64,000 bases of DNA from Numida meleagris (Eukaryota; Chordata; Aves; Galliformes; Numididae): assembly GCF_002078875.1 (NCBI RefSeq), contig NC_034410.1, positions 103,236,138-103,300,137 on the forward strand, read 5' to 3'. The notes below the pieces were generated by a model. That model was not told the DNA's origin, searched no databases, and saw only the letters and a list, made by a program, of their open reading frames with translations. The stretch's first letter is position 1; the number at the start of each line of letters is the position of its first letter. This document shows, piece after piece, positions 36,801-50,873 of this stretch. The position numbers were made by a program, and so were the translations under genes.

Positions 36801-39800
36801 ATCCTGCTGTGGCTGCTGCCTGCATTTTGGTGGGGTGGGTATTTCCTTGCCTACTACTCCCCATCTGCTCCCCCATCTGCCAGACAGCTTCCCTTTGCTG
36901 TCCTCACCCCATAATTGATTGACAGACATTTGGCTAAGGTTTCAAAATGCAAGCGGCTGATGAAAATTCACCCCTTTTCATTTTCTCACTACCTTTGACA
37001 ACAGGGAGAAGAGAACATGCACTTATGAGCATGTATTGTTATTTGAAGTATGGAAAGACTGCATTGGCAACTGTTATGCCTCCGAGCAGGTGCTGATCAC
37101 TATCCTACTTAAAAAGATTTGTAATTCAGCTGTTATTCTGGAGCACCCTACATGAACCAGAATTAATTTGTGGTTGGGACAATGCTTGCAGACTGCTTCA
37201 TATGTTGAACTTGGCTTGCTTTTTAATATACCAAGGGTTTAGTTTTAATTGAGAGTTATTTTAACATGAATTGGAAGATAATTGAGAATCAGTCTTGTAA
37301 CATGCGATGATTGGAGGTCTTCAACAGTCAGTCAGGAAAGTCACGCTACTTGGTAACATTGAACAACTTATAAACTAGTCCAGCACACAAAAGACTTCTG
37401 CCCCCGGGAAACCAAGTAAGCCAGTATTGACAGTTACATAAACTGGCCTCCTATCTCAGGTTCCTTATTGTTCCCATCAAAGAGAAATGCTATCGAGACA
37501 TGGTTTCTTGGGCACTCTCCTTGTTGGAATCCTTTTGCCAGGTGCTTGGTCTCCAGCCATTCCATTCTGGAGAGCTTCAAACACTCTCTATGATGAACAA
37601 GAGGAAGAGTGCAGCTCCATGAGCCAGACAAGAGTTCTGTAAAGTAGCACCTTGAGGAAATATCACATGCTACTTATCCTGTTCAAGAGGATGAGGAGGT
37701 TTTTTGGGTCCAGTTCACAAAGCAGCAGCACTTTTTATTCAGTTTGGCATGACTCATACACTCAAAAGAGACCATTTCCTTTGTAAATTATTTTGAAGCT
37801 CTCTGCTTTCAGAACAAAAAACACATTTTCAAAATGCTCATAAAGTGGAACTTATGTCCTTAGACACTTGTCCAATGCATCTGTAATGAAGGACTTGTTC
37901 CTTCATCACTCACGCAGTGCCTTTTCAATGAACTACAAGAATTCACACTAGGGATTTTCCTAGACCTGCCAGGTGTGGTGCTGCCTGTGCTATCCTTACT
38001 ATCAATAGTAAATAATGTCTTTTTTTGTTATTAAAAGAAAGACATTTTGAAAAGATAGTGTGACCACTACTCCTGAATACACACTTCCAGAGGGGCACAT
38101 TGCCGAATTTTCTCAAAAACTAAATGTGTAGGCATGAGTGTGAATGAGAAAGATAGAGGGAAAAAAATAACTTTCGATGTCCTAACTTGGGAGTTTTGGT
38201 TGGCCTCCTGAGCCGTCCCTGATAATAGGATTGTCACTCAGAGAGACTTTGCATTCAGTCCACATTGCAACCACAAGACACTTTGAGGAGCCTTTCTTCA
38301 CAGCAAGGCTCTCACTCATTTCTTGGCCCCAAGTTGACAACTGTTTCTGGGCAGGATGGAAGCAGATTCCTCCTATTGGAAGGGCACAGCTTTAGAGACA
38401 GTTTTAGAGAAAGACAGCCTCCACGTTACGTACCTTTACAGCATAGATTTTTTTTTGCATACACAACAGCCTCAGAGGCAGTTAAAAATCTGTATGGAGA
38501 TCACAGTCAGCACAACCTCTGAATTATTATTCTGCCTGTCTTTCTTATTAAGATCATACCTTAGTGACTAAACCCATTATTATACATTGCAGGCAAAATA
38601 GCTAATGTTGTGTCAAAACAGCTAGCACTTCTCTCAATATAAAAAGAAAATTTGTTTTGCAATACTGACCAAGACAACTGATGAACCACTCTTCTGCAAC
38701 ATTTGCAATTTACAGAACCATGAGCTGGCACTGCTCCATGTAACGATCATTTACTGTACAGTAGGCATTAGGAAAAAAAAAAATCATGTAAAATCAACAG
38801 CTCTTCACTTTCTCCATAGGTGATGTCAAATGAGAAAATAAATAAGGAATTATTGATGATGCTTATTCATATTCCTGTGGAACAACGCTGGTGACTATTG
38901 CATTATCTCAGTAGTCTATGGAGATATACATCTAATGTAAGATACAGCACTTGCTTGAGTCATCTTCTGATAAATCAAAGAACTGTTTCTGCTTTTAGAG
39001 TTGCCATTAAAATATCTCCTCCGGACATGAATACTCAAGTTCTGGTTCCCTGTGCTGTTACCTGAAGTACTGATAGGTGCCACAGAGGGCACAACAAAAG
39101 CATACCACACATCATCGTAACAAGCTGACACAAGATCGCTTCAGATGAAGGATCTTTTCAAACCCGATGCCTCCCAAGACACCCACCAATAGCTGAGACA
39201 GCGGAGATTTAATGTGACTTAAAGCAATTGGACAGAAACTGGCTTGTGTGCATGTCCATACATCTCTGTGTGCATGTACAGTGCTATGAGATGTCACAAA
39301 CTTCTATTTTTTAACTCAGCCGTAAACATTTCCTCCAGGCAAAACACAGTACACAGTGTTCCACCCAGGGAACAATTTTTGTTTAAACAAATTAAAAAAT
39401 ATCAATTTGCTCTTCTTTAAATTTATGAGTGCCAATATTTCTTGCTCCCCTCTTCTAATATCCACCTACATGACTTTACATATGACTCAGTAGGGATCTG
39501 ATTTATTGGAATTAATTTGGTAAGTGATTAGTTCATACCACAGAGTAACCGCTTCTAATGGCTTCACACTTTTTTTTCCAGGGGAAGGGAAGTTAAAGTA
39601 GTACAGCTGTTAGAAAGGAAAAAACCTACTGCGAGGGTAGAATACCTGTCTATGACAGTATAGGTTTTCCTAGGATTGTATGACCTCCTCTTTGCTCACC
39701 CCTGTATAGAATGGAAGAGATTCATTACTGCAGGGGAAATTGCCCCTATTCTGATAAATGTAATGAGAGGAAATTGAGCCCAACAACATTGGATATCCAA

Positions 39801-40231
39801 CTTCTGGCAATTAAAACTCATCTAGATTTGCTGTGCCAACATATCTGTATTTCCTAACTCTGGAGGAGTGAAACAATCACAGGCAGCTTGCATTTTCCTG
39901 CCTTTCCACTAGACATCAGATGCAAAGGAGCTACACTTCAGCAAGCAAAGGAGAAAGGCATGTATTACAAAACTGAGAAAAGTGAAAAGTACTCACAAAA
40001 CGGAGAAAATACAGGCTTAGAAAGCACATAATGATGGTCTGATGATCTTTGTTGCTAACCAGAACGAAGCTACAGAGCTATGCAGTAGAAAGCTACCTCT
40101 GTTTTACCAAGCCCTACAGTCCTGCTCTCCAAAATAGGACATAGAAAATTTACTAGGGCAAGGAGCCACTCACCTAGCACTTTCCTTTTTAAGTGAAGCA
40201 AGAACCATTGTTAAGGACTCACAAGTTTGAG
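33821..40231. other. Unique AT-rich DNA without a recognised gene
   Basis: No exon, RNA gene or transposon was recognised in this 6.4-kb stretch. Open frames are all under about 90 codons and lack domains. Confidence 0.55.
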
Positions 40232-40287
40232 TTAATTAATGAAGCATTCTGATTTGCTAATTAATTAATTAAGCATTCTGATTTGCT
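40232..40287. repeat. Two-copy tandem duplication, 29-bp period
   Basis: The segment 40232-40258, which includes AAGCATTCTGATTTGCT at 40242-40258, is repeated at 40261-40287 with one mismatch over 27 positions. It is embedded in TTAATTAATT-type sequence, a self-complementary AT string that may have promoted slippage. Confidence 0.92.
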
Positions 40288-42086
40288 TTGGACCAGCCTG
40301 ATGTAGATTAGGCTAGAAAGCCAGGAGAAAAAAAGAGGTGAGATTTTCCCTTTCAAAATATGCGTGAGGGTGAGTCAGGCTTACTTACAATATATTCCTC
40401 TGGCTTAAAGAGATGCTGTGTCAGCTCTCCATCAGTTCAGAGCTCTATAATTTGCTAGGAGGTGTTTCTGCTCTCTGAGATGTTGTGTTTGTGGAACCTT
40501 CTGTATACTTGAGTGTCAGTTTTCAACTTGGGAAGGGTTGTGGCCATGTAAGCTTCTGAGCATACAGTTTTGTAAAGTTGTAATATTTGAAACCCTTTGA
40601 ATCTCAATCACAGAGATACTAAAACTTTCTCCTACTTTCATTATCTTTCCTTTTCTAATATTGAATATCTTTACAACACATAGGACAAAACATCATTTGC
40701 GAGTCTTGGGTATTTATTAATGGCAGGTATGTTCCTTGCAGAGTTTGTGTAGCTTCTCTGAAAGTCACCTCTTTCTGGGGAGCCAGAGCTCCTTGCTGGG
40801 AGAGATCTCAGCTTCCTCAGCAATAGGGACAGCATGACAAACAACTCCAGTCTGCATGCACAGCCTTCTACTCCTGCTTATCCAACATGGAAAAGGAGAC
40901 TTTCTATATTCTTCCATCTACCTCTGAGTTGTGCTTGGAAAGGGAAGCATAAGGACCTGTATTGCTCATGGGCTTCTCACACACAACATTGCTGAATGCA
41001 TCTTAAATTGCTGTGAAGCCTGTGAATGCTGATACAGATGACAGACAGGAAACTTCAGTGAAGTTGCCTTTGTTTTTCAGTCTTTGAATTTTTGCTGATC
41101 ATAATCGGTTTCATAGTCTGACTGCAACTAGAAAGGGATTATTTCTTTCGCTCTGGATTTTAAGGATGAGCATATTTGTTCAGAGGATAGAGGAGACCAA
41201 ATTAGAATGTGCTACTGGGGCACAATAAATTCACAGTAATTGCAGGCTAGTGTTCCTCAATTCTTCAGACACCATCTTCTGTAAATATTCTGATCCTTTC
41301 ATAGTTAGCTCATTTATGCTTTTGTCCTTATTGAATTAACCATTGTCTTTTCTTTCCTGCTGTCTCCTGAGGGAAACCTCTTTTAAATCTTTTTGGTTTA
41401 ATTCAATTAATTGGCATATTGTCTGGACTTATGTTTCCCCTCCTGGGTCTTGAACTTATGTTCCATCAGTTCTCAAACTCCTCAGCTATATTTCTGCAGC
41501 TTTGACTGACAACTTGCTTGATCAGAGGACAAAGCATGTGCTTTCATATCTTTTACTTCCAGGCTAATGTTTAACAATGTAGTCAGTTTATCAGTCAATT
41601 TGTTAAGCCAGGGTGAGAGTTCTCTGTTCTGAAGTCATCACAAAAATCAATAATAATCAATTCATTTATTCTAGCTACATTAAACTATTATTAACTGTAA
41701 TAATTAAAAATAAATAATTTAAAGGACCTCAAGCCTGTGCTGATTTATGAATAGTTCGTGCTTTTGTCCTTTGCTACCAACTTTCACATTTTTAATCCTT
41801 TTCCAGTTAATGAAAGACAGCAACTAAATCATACTGCCTTTTCAGTGTGAAAAATTAGAGGGTGAAGGTTTTGCTTTCAGCATAACTTCTTCACTTATAT
41901 TAGCAGAAGAATGACTGTGCAGGAAGTATGAAGCATGAAGCAGAAAAAATGTAGTTTTGATGAAGCATTATTTCTGTCGTAAGAAAAATGGGCTGAAAAA
42001 CAGAGACTTAATACTACTCTTAGTCAATACATTTTATGGCTATAATAAACTGAATTAATGGTACATCGAGGACATTTTGTCAATGC

Positions 42087-42107
42087 TTTATTTATTTATT
42101 TATTTTT
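42087..42107. repeat. (TTTA)n microsatellite
   Basis: About five tandem TTTA units ending in a short T run. Confidence 0.9.
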
Positions 42108-44668
42108 CCACAGGACACACAAGAAACATAAAATAACTTTACCACAAGTTTCTCAAAGGAATTCTATGAAGCCACAGGTTTGAGTATATCTTATATACTC
42201 TCAACCAAAAGAAAGAAAAGTTGGACAAAAGTAGAAGTATCCAAAGCAGTGATGAAGTTGAGCAAAAGTAGAATGATCATGTCCTTCCCAAACATGCCCA
42301 GTCTGGTCTCTCAGAGCTTTCTGCATATCAACCTGTCTCTTATTTTGGCAAAAGTTTAAGATGCAGATTACAAGGGTGAGAAGAACTAGTTCCGTAAAAG
42401 CTTTCCTTCGAACACAGTAAGAGTTTGATGTAGAAAATAGCAGTGCCCTGACTACCATGGTGTCTTGCTTTGTGTCTGTTCCTTTCTATAGCAGGACTCT
42501 GACAAATATCCATATATTCATGAAAACATATGGAGAGGCAAGAGCTGTTTGAATTCTGAAGAAGCCAGGACAGAGAGAACTGTTTGCTTCATGTTTCGTA
42601 ATAATAATGATCTGTCATTTAATCACCAAGGTCCACTTTCAGATATTTCCTCAGGCAAGTTCTCATTCAAGACAAGACCTAAGGAAAGGGTGACTAAAAC
42701 TCCACAAAAATTGTTGATGGTGAAAATGGCTGTTGAACAACTTCAAAGAGAATCTTACTGTCATGGTATATCCACTTCAGGGTATGTTTCATAGCTGTAA
42801 GCATCCATTCAAACTTAATGAAAAAGCAATTGTATACTACATCAGTTTTCTCTTTAGATGTATTTTTTTTAATTCAAATTGGTGTGAGAGCCACCTAGCT
42901 GAGCTCACTAAGGATCTTGTGCATTTTCTCATTCACAGTACCCAGATGGTAGCAGCTAGATTAGAAACAGCAGATATTCTGGGGAGCATGAACCACTCAA
43001 CCCTGTCAAAGATTCTGCATTTAACTTGGGTCCCACAGTGACGCAACCTAAATAAATGATCATAAGCAGTGTTGCTGAGCCTTGTACAAAGAGGAAAGGA
43101 CTTTAACACATTCTTTTCAGGTGTCATTCTCCTTACCTAACTTACTAAAAGTACTGATTCGTACCTTTTTTAGTTATGATCATAGGTACATGAAATACTA
43201 TCAGTTTTAAACAAAGGAGACCACCAAACTTCAGAAATGAGTCTAGTCTTTCCTCCAGAACAACTTCAAAGTAAGAGTATGTATTTAAAAATGTAGTTTG
43301 AAAACTTGAGGGAAGTGACATCCTGGCTTATTGTGCCTGTATATCCTGGTTGTCACGGACAGCGTTTGCTCTAAATCCTTTTCACGATCTTCATCATAAA
43401 ACTTGTTCAAGTTACGCACTATCCATTCTAGAAGGCTACATCTGAATTTCAGTGCTCTGCTTTTTACAAACCGGCTCATTTCTGCTCAGAATACTACCCT
43501 TGTCAGTTTGCTGGTGATTATGACAATGTATCTTTTCTCATTACAGTTTGAAAGATACATGGATATTTCTTCGTGTATTTACTGGTATAGGCATTACAAC
43601 ACCTCTTGTAACAAACTGTTTCAAGATGGAGAGACTTACGTTTCTTACACTATTGTGCCATGCTTTCAGTGTATGCATGCTGCCAGCATTGCCTGAGAGG
43701 AAGGATAACAGAGGTACCAATAATATTTTTCACTTGACCTTCCAAAAGGCAAGCACTGTCTCCATAAATGAAGCAGTTATACCAATATAAGTGGCATGTC
43801 TAACTGGAAAAAAAATTCTCAACATTCATATGATCTGCTAGATTATTAAGTATTCTTCTAATCAAACAAATTGTGGATTTGACTGAACTTTTTTATTTTT
43901 TGGCTTCTCCAACACCTTTTATTATCACAGTCGACAATATTGATAGAGCACCTTTTTATTGGCCAGGCACATTCTCTGGGAGCTGGAAACTTCAGCCAGT
44001 TTGACTCCCTACGTCAGCTAAATTACAACAAAAACCACTGTGTAATTCAGACCCCACAAAAATGAAACAGAACGACAGGCCACAGAAGATGCAGGTGTCA
44101 GAAACAAGGGTACTAAGAACAAAAAAATCAAAAGCCCCACTTTTTTAACTCATGAGAAGCCAGATCAAGTGAGCAACAGAAAAAAACTACAAAATTTGTC
44201 AGTGGTTTTCAAGCAAGCAATCCTATGGTCATGTGATCTGTTTTCAGAATACATATTCATGGCAAACTGACAGAGCAAATCAGGACTTAATACATATAGT
44301 TTACAGAGAAGGCAGAAATCTGAATTATGTAGAGCTTTGTATCACTGTGCTTAAGAGATGCATTATTGTAAAAGAAATGATCAGACACGGCTGTAGTCTG
44401 AACTTGAGTGATAGCAACATAATGGTACTTCATACCGGTACACCTTCTTTTGCTTCCTCACCAGAAAAGGTACATGAATGTCAAGATTTCTTTTAGTGAC
44501 TACAACTGTAATCTCTTGATGCTAAAGGCTTGGGTATCACTTTAACACGCGACCAAGGGGAATTGAATTCCTGTGGTATTTCAGTGTGTTTCTGCTCATT
44601 GGCTCAGCTCCAGCAGCACTAAGGAGCTAGAAAGTCCCAGTTTTGCCATGATATATTTAAATTATGTT

Positions 44669-44683
44669 AAAAAAAAAAAAAAA
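44669..44683. repeat. Poly-A tract, 15 bases
   Basis: An uninterrupted run of 15 A with no recognisable retroposon body on either side. Confidence 0.9.
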
Positions 44684-46710
44684 CATATCTGTATTGCTCA
44701 CCTCTGCCATCTGAAAATATTGAAGCCTGTTCAGAAGTCAGAGTCTGCTACTCCTGCTTTACTTGCTTATCCACACCTGCATTACAATACTTTCAGTTTT
44801 ATCCTTCTTTCTCCATTGCTCAGTTTCTGTTTGAAGGTTCCATGCAGTCTGATTTCAATTAAGGCCATTCATGTAATTATCTCGGTGTGTGCTTATGCTT
44901 TAAATACAAACACAGATGCTTGAATAAGGCCTGCTAGTTATCTGAATCTCAATAATTTTACTAACATCACCAAAATTTGAACTCTAGTCATAAATCTTGA
45001 TTCAGTGGAAGACAAGAATTCAGAGTTAGAGACAACCCTTAAAAGTGCAACGTAGAATGTTACTGTGGGAAACCTTCAGATTCTGGGGGAAAAAAAATGC
45101 AGAGGAAGTAAATAGAGAAAAAGAGGAATATTCAAAAAATTCAAGGTTAGAAAGGGTCATAAAACACATTTCCTTATTTTTTTCAAGCCTAATGTATAAA
45201 ATAGCTGACATATATTTCTATCTGTATGTTCTTTCTGGAGAAGACTGATTGATGCTATTTTGAAGGTATCCAAAATTTCAATCAAACCAAATCTCTTTTT
45301 CACAACTATTGTTGTCGTTACTACTGCTTTCATGCTCTTCTTTCAATAAAATCTGTCTATGAGAGTTTTTAGGCTTTCCATGTGGAACAGCTGCAGTATG
45401 ACCAAATAATAAAGCCATAGTACTTCTTGCCAAAAAGCTCCAAACTTAAAAGTCAGACTAAGCCAAGAAATGATAGATTATAATTGCTTTTAAATAGTGT
45501 TATAGCCTCACATCAAGCAACTGCTAATTACTAAGGGCACAAAAAGGATGCTGTGGTACTAACGTATATTAATCACACAAAGACTAATGTACACATTCCT
45601 AGATATAAATGATATAACAATAAATAAAATTAATTCCCTTTTTGTTGGCTGGTCAGTAAAGCTAGTTCTAAGAAATGCTAATGCAAATTTATCCGCTGGA
45701 ACATTATGCTATTTTACTATTTTGTTAGTTATTGCCCTTGCCACATAAAGTCATCCTACCTTTTAAAATGCCAGACAATATCAGATAACATGTAATGCTG
45801 TTAATAAAACCAATGAATACAAATAGGGGGCTGAAATTAATCAATTTTAAAAACATTACAATTTTGCAACTTGTTTTTGTCATTGATGTTAAGAAAGTAA
45901 GAAGTATTGAATGAGAATATCATAACCTTTACCAGTGTCTAGCAACACAGCACAAAGACAACAAATGTTCTTTGATCATCTTGTGGGGGCTGGACGATTC
46001 TGGATAATGATTAATAATTATGGGACATTTAGAGGCAATTTTTCAAGTCCTATCTAATTTAGCATAATCTATAATACATAAGATTAAAAGATAGTTCGGG
46101 CTGGTGCTTTCAATCCTTGTTCAAAGACAAAACCTGTAAAGAAAATGTTTTAGTTAAAATAGAATCAATGCCCTTTTAGGTAGAACAAAGACTGAAGAGT
46201 AGTTAGCGGTGTGGTGACCACCCATCAATCCAGGGAGTGCTAATGAAAGCAGCCCCAAAAGTGACTGGTTAGATACGAGGAATGTACTGTCAGGATGACC
46301 ATGAGGGCTGGCATTTTTCCTTGCATTTTGGCCATCAGGAGAATGAGACCCTATCTGCAGGATATGGATGTTCACTAGTGTGGTGTCCACTGTTGTGGAG
46401 GAGCAGATGCCTAGCAGTGTTTGTGCTCAGCAGATAGTTGTTGTCCTCCAAAATGTGTCCTTTGAGGAGAACAACTGACTCCCACCATCATTTTCAGAGA
46501 GAGTAATATCACACAAGGAACTCTGGCTGCAGACTTTCCAGTCATGCCAAGCAGTGAAGCTCTCAAGCGCCTTTACAGCATTTCCTTCTGCTTTTTTTCT
46601 GGTAAGAGTTTAATGGCAGTGATAAAACATGACTTTCAAAGACCAAATTGGCAGTGACCAGCAAAACAGGACTATTGTGGTTGTGATTAAGTATCCCTTC
46701 CTAATTAATT

Positions 46711-46751
46711 CAAGCATTAGTAATGTTTAAGGGTAACATTAGTAATGCTTG
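46711..46751. repeat. Imperfect inverted repeat (possible hairpin)
   Basis: CAAGCATTAGTAATGTT (46711-46727) and AACATTAGTAATGCTTG (46735-46751) are reverse complements over 17 bases apart from two central mismatches, separated by a 7-base loop. The core CATTAGTAATG is also a direct repeat. It could extrude as a hairpin. No role is known. Confidence 0.8.
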
Positions 46752-46837
46752 GGGAACTGAAGTATAAGAGACCAAAGCTGCAAGGTGCAGCAAATATCAG
46801 ATGTATGGAATATTTTGCATTTCACAAAGGTGCTTAG

Positions 46838-46985
46838 AACCATAGAATAATAGAATCATAGAATGGCCTGGCTTGAAAAGGAACTCAAAGATCATCTAGT
46901 TTCAACTGTCCTGCTGAGTGCAGGGTTGCCAACCACTAGACCAGGCTGCACATTGCAGGATCAGGCCTTAACTCTTCCAAAGGCT
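46838..46985 (-). mobile_element. CR1 LINE 3' fragment, antisense
   Basis: The sequence opens with the reverse-complemented CR1 tail CCATAGAATAATAGAATCAT, then AGAATGGCCTGGCTTGAAAA, AAGATCATCTAGTTTCAACT and GGGTTGCCAACCACTAGACC, all diagnostic of CR1. Only about 150 bp can be followed, so it is a very short truncated copy. The right limit is approximate. Confidence 0.9.
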
Positions 46986-48762
46986 CTGAGAGACTATCAA
47001 CACCTCGTAGTGGAGCAGGACAGTGCCTGCTGGCCAAATCTGTTCCAGAAACCAAAATAAAATAATCATGTCTGCTAAGCATCAGCAGCATACATTGTTC
47101 TCAAAACCGACACGGGCAACCATAACTCTGATCTGTTCTTTGCTGGGTGCTGTCACCAGCTTTTGTTGATGACTTGGGACTGTTGCATAATTTATTTACA
47201 GGTTGTCAGCAGGACTAAAGGTCATGAAGGTGTGCAGAATGAAATTCTTGAAGAGCAAAGAGGGGCCACATCAGTGCAGAAACTAGTGGGAGTAGCTAAT
47301 CTCAGTCTGAGATTATTCCATCCTGTGTCAGGACTCTGCCTACTCCATCTTGAAAGGACTGGAGATTTTTGTTTAGCTACAAATGTACACTGGCAAACTT
47401 GGAGAGCATGTGCCTATGCTTCTCTCTCTTACACCTAACAAATAACTCTGGAATAATCCCTGCTGTGGAGGTAAGCAGTCAACCTCAATTTTAATGATCT
47501 GGGGACATTCTATGAGTTCTGTGGGATGGCATGCGTTCTGAAGTGAAAGCTTATTTTCATATTTCTCTCTTATCTCTGGCCAAACAACTTCAAATCATAT
47601 TATGCAAAGAATCCTGGGTAAATTACTCCTTTTGAACAGGGAAAATTAATAAACATTTTTATATAACAGAAGATGTGGGAAGAAACAATGAATCAATTTC
47701 TGATATTTCAAGAAAAGCCTTCATATAAGTATATATATACATATATATATAAGTTGTAGCTGTTTATCTACATAGGAATATTGTCACTAAGGAAAAATAA
47801 AATCTTCCCCTATATGATAACAGCCACTTATAATTCAGAAAGAATTGAGTTACTGTGTTAAAAACATTGTGCCAATCTAGATGTTCTTGTAATATCTAAA
47901 TCAATGTCTTTCAGATGTCTGTGCAAGGAAAACAAAGCTCTAATAATTGAACAACCAAACATCTTTTCATATTAATCAGTAGGAACTTGATAAATTCCAC
48001 TGATGTGGAAAATTAGCACCTTTGCATGTTTCCCAGATTCATTTTGGACACTTGGTCATGAATTTTAAGTGCTGCCTGGCTGGATGTAACTATTTCAGTT
48101 GAAATCCATTATCTCTTATAGAATTATGTGCCTTGTTAGGGAAATGCTAGTTATTTCCATTCCAGCATCTGCACTGCAGTGGATCTATTATTAACAGTGA
48201 GCTCATTAAAAAAATGAAAGAATCTGATTTGTGTCTTTGGGTTGGGGGTTACCAAGGCTTCTGCTGAAACAAATAAGCTGGCTGTGCTGCTTCCAGCTGA
48301 CACAGCTGTCATGAATACCTCTACCGCCGCTGCACTGCGTGGGGATGCTGGGCTACAAGGCCTTGTAGCCATATGTAAACAATACAGCACTGATGACAGG
48401 TTTACAACACTGGAGACAACATGTGCAGCTGTTAGCCACTGGTTTTTATAGTACAGAACAAATGTTTTTCAATTTGCAGGCGTTTGGCATTCCCTCTGTG
48501 GGAGCAGGGAGGAGGGAACATGGATGCAGCTGACGGCAGCTCTGCTGGCCTAGGCCACGCCACAGAAGGGGCTGAAGGCCACACTTTCTTCTCCTCTCCT
48601 CCTCCTCTTTCTCGGTGGAGGAGACAAGATTCCTGTCAAAAGTGTACATGTGTTTTGTGGTGTAGATCTGAAAGACTCCAGTGGGGAAGGAGATAAACAC
48701 TGTTTGTGACAGGAACAGCTGATGTGGGCTATGCTTGTGCTACCAAGCCAAGCAGCAGCAAC
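46986..48762. other. Unique DNA without a recognised gene
   Basis: No exon or RNA gene was recognised. An AT microsatellite lies at 47730-47752. The stretch 48480-48620 is GC-richer, with overlapping open frames on both strands that lack domains. Confidence 0.5.
47730..47752. repeat. (TA)n microsatellite with one C interruption
   Basis: An alternating T-A run, broken once by a C at 47740. Confidence 0.9.
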
Positions 48763-49517
48763 AACCATAGAATCATAGAAGCATAGAATGTTATAGGTTG
48801 GAAGGGACCTCAAAGATCATCCAGTTCCAACTCCCTGCTGTGGTCAGAGTTGTCAGCTGCTGGATCAGGTCACCCAGGGCCCAATCCAACCTGGCCTTGA
48901 ACACTTCCAGGAACTGGCCATCCACAGCATCTCTGGGCAGCCTATTCCAGTGCCTCACTACCCTCAGTCAAAAAACTTCCCCCTTATATCTCATCTAAAT
49001 CTTCCCTCCTTTAGTTTAAAATCATTCCTGCTTGTCCTATCACTATCTATCCATGTAAAAAGCTGATTCCCCTCCTGTTTATAATCTCCCTTTAAATTTT
49101 GGAAGGTATAATGAGGTCTCCCCACAACCTTCTCTTCTCCAGTCTGTTCAATCCCAGCATCATCAGCCTATCTTCGTAGGAGATGAGCTCCAGCCCTCTG
49201 ACCATCTTTGTGGCCCTCCTCTGGACCCTATCTCAAAGCTCCACATCTTTCCTGAGCTGGAGGCCCCAGACCTGAACACAATACTCCAGATGGGGCTTCA
49301 CAAGGGCAGAGTAGAGGGGGAAATCCCTTCCCTCCCCCTAGTGGCCACCTCTCCTCTAATGCAGCCAAGGATACTGTTGGCCTTCTGAGCTGCAAGCTCA
49401 CACTGCTGGCTCATGTTAAGCTTTTCTTCTACCAGGATCCCTAAGTCTTTGTCAGCAAGGCTACTCAAAGTGTTCTCCCAATCTCTATGCATGTCTGGGA
49501 TTGCCCCAACCCAAGGA
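48763..49517 (-). mobile_element. CR1 LINE 3' portion, antisense, with ORF2 tail relic
   Basis: The longest CR1 copy in the window. The plus strand starts with the inverted tail CCATAGAATCATAGAAGCAT and continues through TTGGAAGGGACCTCAAAGAT, TCTCTGGGCAGCCTATTCCA, CTTGTCCTATCACTATCTAT, GTGGCCCTCCTCTGGACCCT and ACACAATACTCCAGATGGGG to a GGGATTGCCCCAACCCA end. On the minus strand, 49298-49492 is open and encodes a peptide including [20 protein letters not shown], the signature of the CR1 ORF2 C-terminal region. Downstream frames are interrupted. The copy is 5'-truncated and inactive. Confidence 0.95.
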
Positions 49518-50841
49518 GGGCTTTTAAAACGAAGTATATAAGAAGGGATAATAGAATTTGGAAATTCTAACCAAAAGTTCTCGAGTGTGAGAATATACAG
49601 AGTAGGAAGACAAGGAGCAATGACACCTTACCTTATCCTGCTCTGTCTTCATGTTAACAACTCAAGCGCTGATTAATTTCTGACCCAACAGACGGCACAT
49701 GGACTGCATGTTAAAACAGGTAGATCAAAAGAGAAGGAAATTAAAAAATAATAATTTTCTCAAGATAAATATCAGCAACCTTCTCATAAACCACATCCCA
49801 AAACAATAACAATATTTTATAAATAATTATTACACTGTTCCACCCCTGTGTTTATAGGTACACTATATTTAGACTTGGGCATCTTTACTAGCCAAGCCAC
49901 GTCAAAGTATATCTTTGTCAGCAATGTAATTTTAAGCATGTATTTCAATACTTGCTGGCTCTCATACCTTTTAGTGACAGAAAGTTTCTAGCATATAGTA
50001 ATTAACATACTGATAAACACCTAGGTTGTGGAAATTCAGCAGCATGGGCTAGTAAATATAATGTTCTGGGACCTGCTTTCTAGCCCCACAGGCAGTGTCA
50101 CTGCATAGTTTGTGCCTTAATAGTCATCTTTCACTACATTGTTTGGGACCATTTGATGTCCTCAGGACAGACCCTGACCATTACTGTCCTCTGACCCCAG
50201 ACTGGCCCTGCATTGGTCGAAATTATACAAAAGGAGTAAATGAAAAAATAAAGAGCATCGTGGGTCACAGCTTGTGAGAACGCGCTTGTCATGTTTAGTA
50301 TATCAGTACGGATGTAGCTTTAGCACAAATTGTAGTGTTAAAGCATTAGCTCCTAATTCCACAGGGTAATGGTCTGCTGTGGTATGCTGGAACTCCCTTT
50401 CACAAGGGGAGCAGTTGGCAACACAACAAAGCAGACAAAAGATCTCAAAATACAACTTTCACGAAGGCTTTCAAGATAAACAAAAAGGATCGCTTGCTCA
50501 CAAAATAATGTAACTACATAAAATAAAATATCTGGGAAAGCTATTGCTTGTTTCAATCTGCAGTCATTTTGGAAATTGGAAAATTGATCCAGACCGCAGA
50601 ATCAACTATTTGTGAAAATCTTTTCTTACTTCTTAGTTATGATGTTGCTGTCTTCCTCATTGATTCTTTTTTTCCTATGAATGCAAGGAACTGACAATTT
50701 GAGGAACTTCAGGAAATGTGTTTTCTTTAGTTTATGTTTTTAGGAATGTGCTGAATTCAAACTGATATTACTTCTTTTATTTAAAGTATCTTTCTCTCCC
50801 AGGTAAGTTAAATTTTTACACTATATTTTTGCTAAACAAAT

Positions 50842-50873
50842 AGCAAATGAAAACCTCAGAAGCAAATGAAAAC
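50842..50873. repeat. Direct repeat of AGCAAATGAAAAC, period 19
   Basis: The 13-mer at 50842-50854 recurs exactly at 50861-50873. The second copy runs into the palindrome that follows. Confidence 0.85.

Larger units (their letters stand above)
40288..46710. other. Unique AT-rich DNA without a recognised gene
   Basis: No gene or transposon family was recognised. The plus frames at 42549-42794, 42733-43041 and 44573-44923 (up to 116 codons) are unsupported by any domain or splice context. Simple repeats are at 42087-42107 and 44669-44683. Confidence 0.5.
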
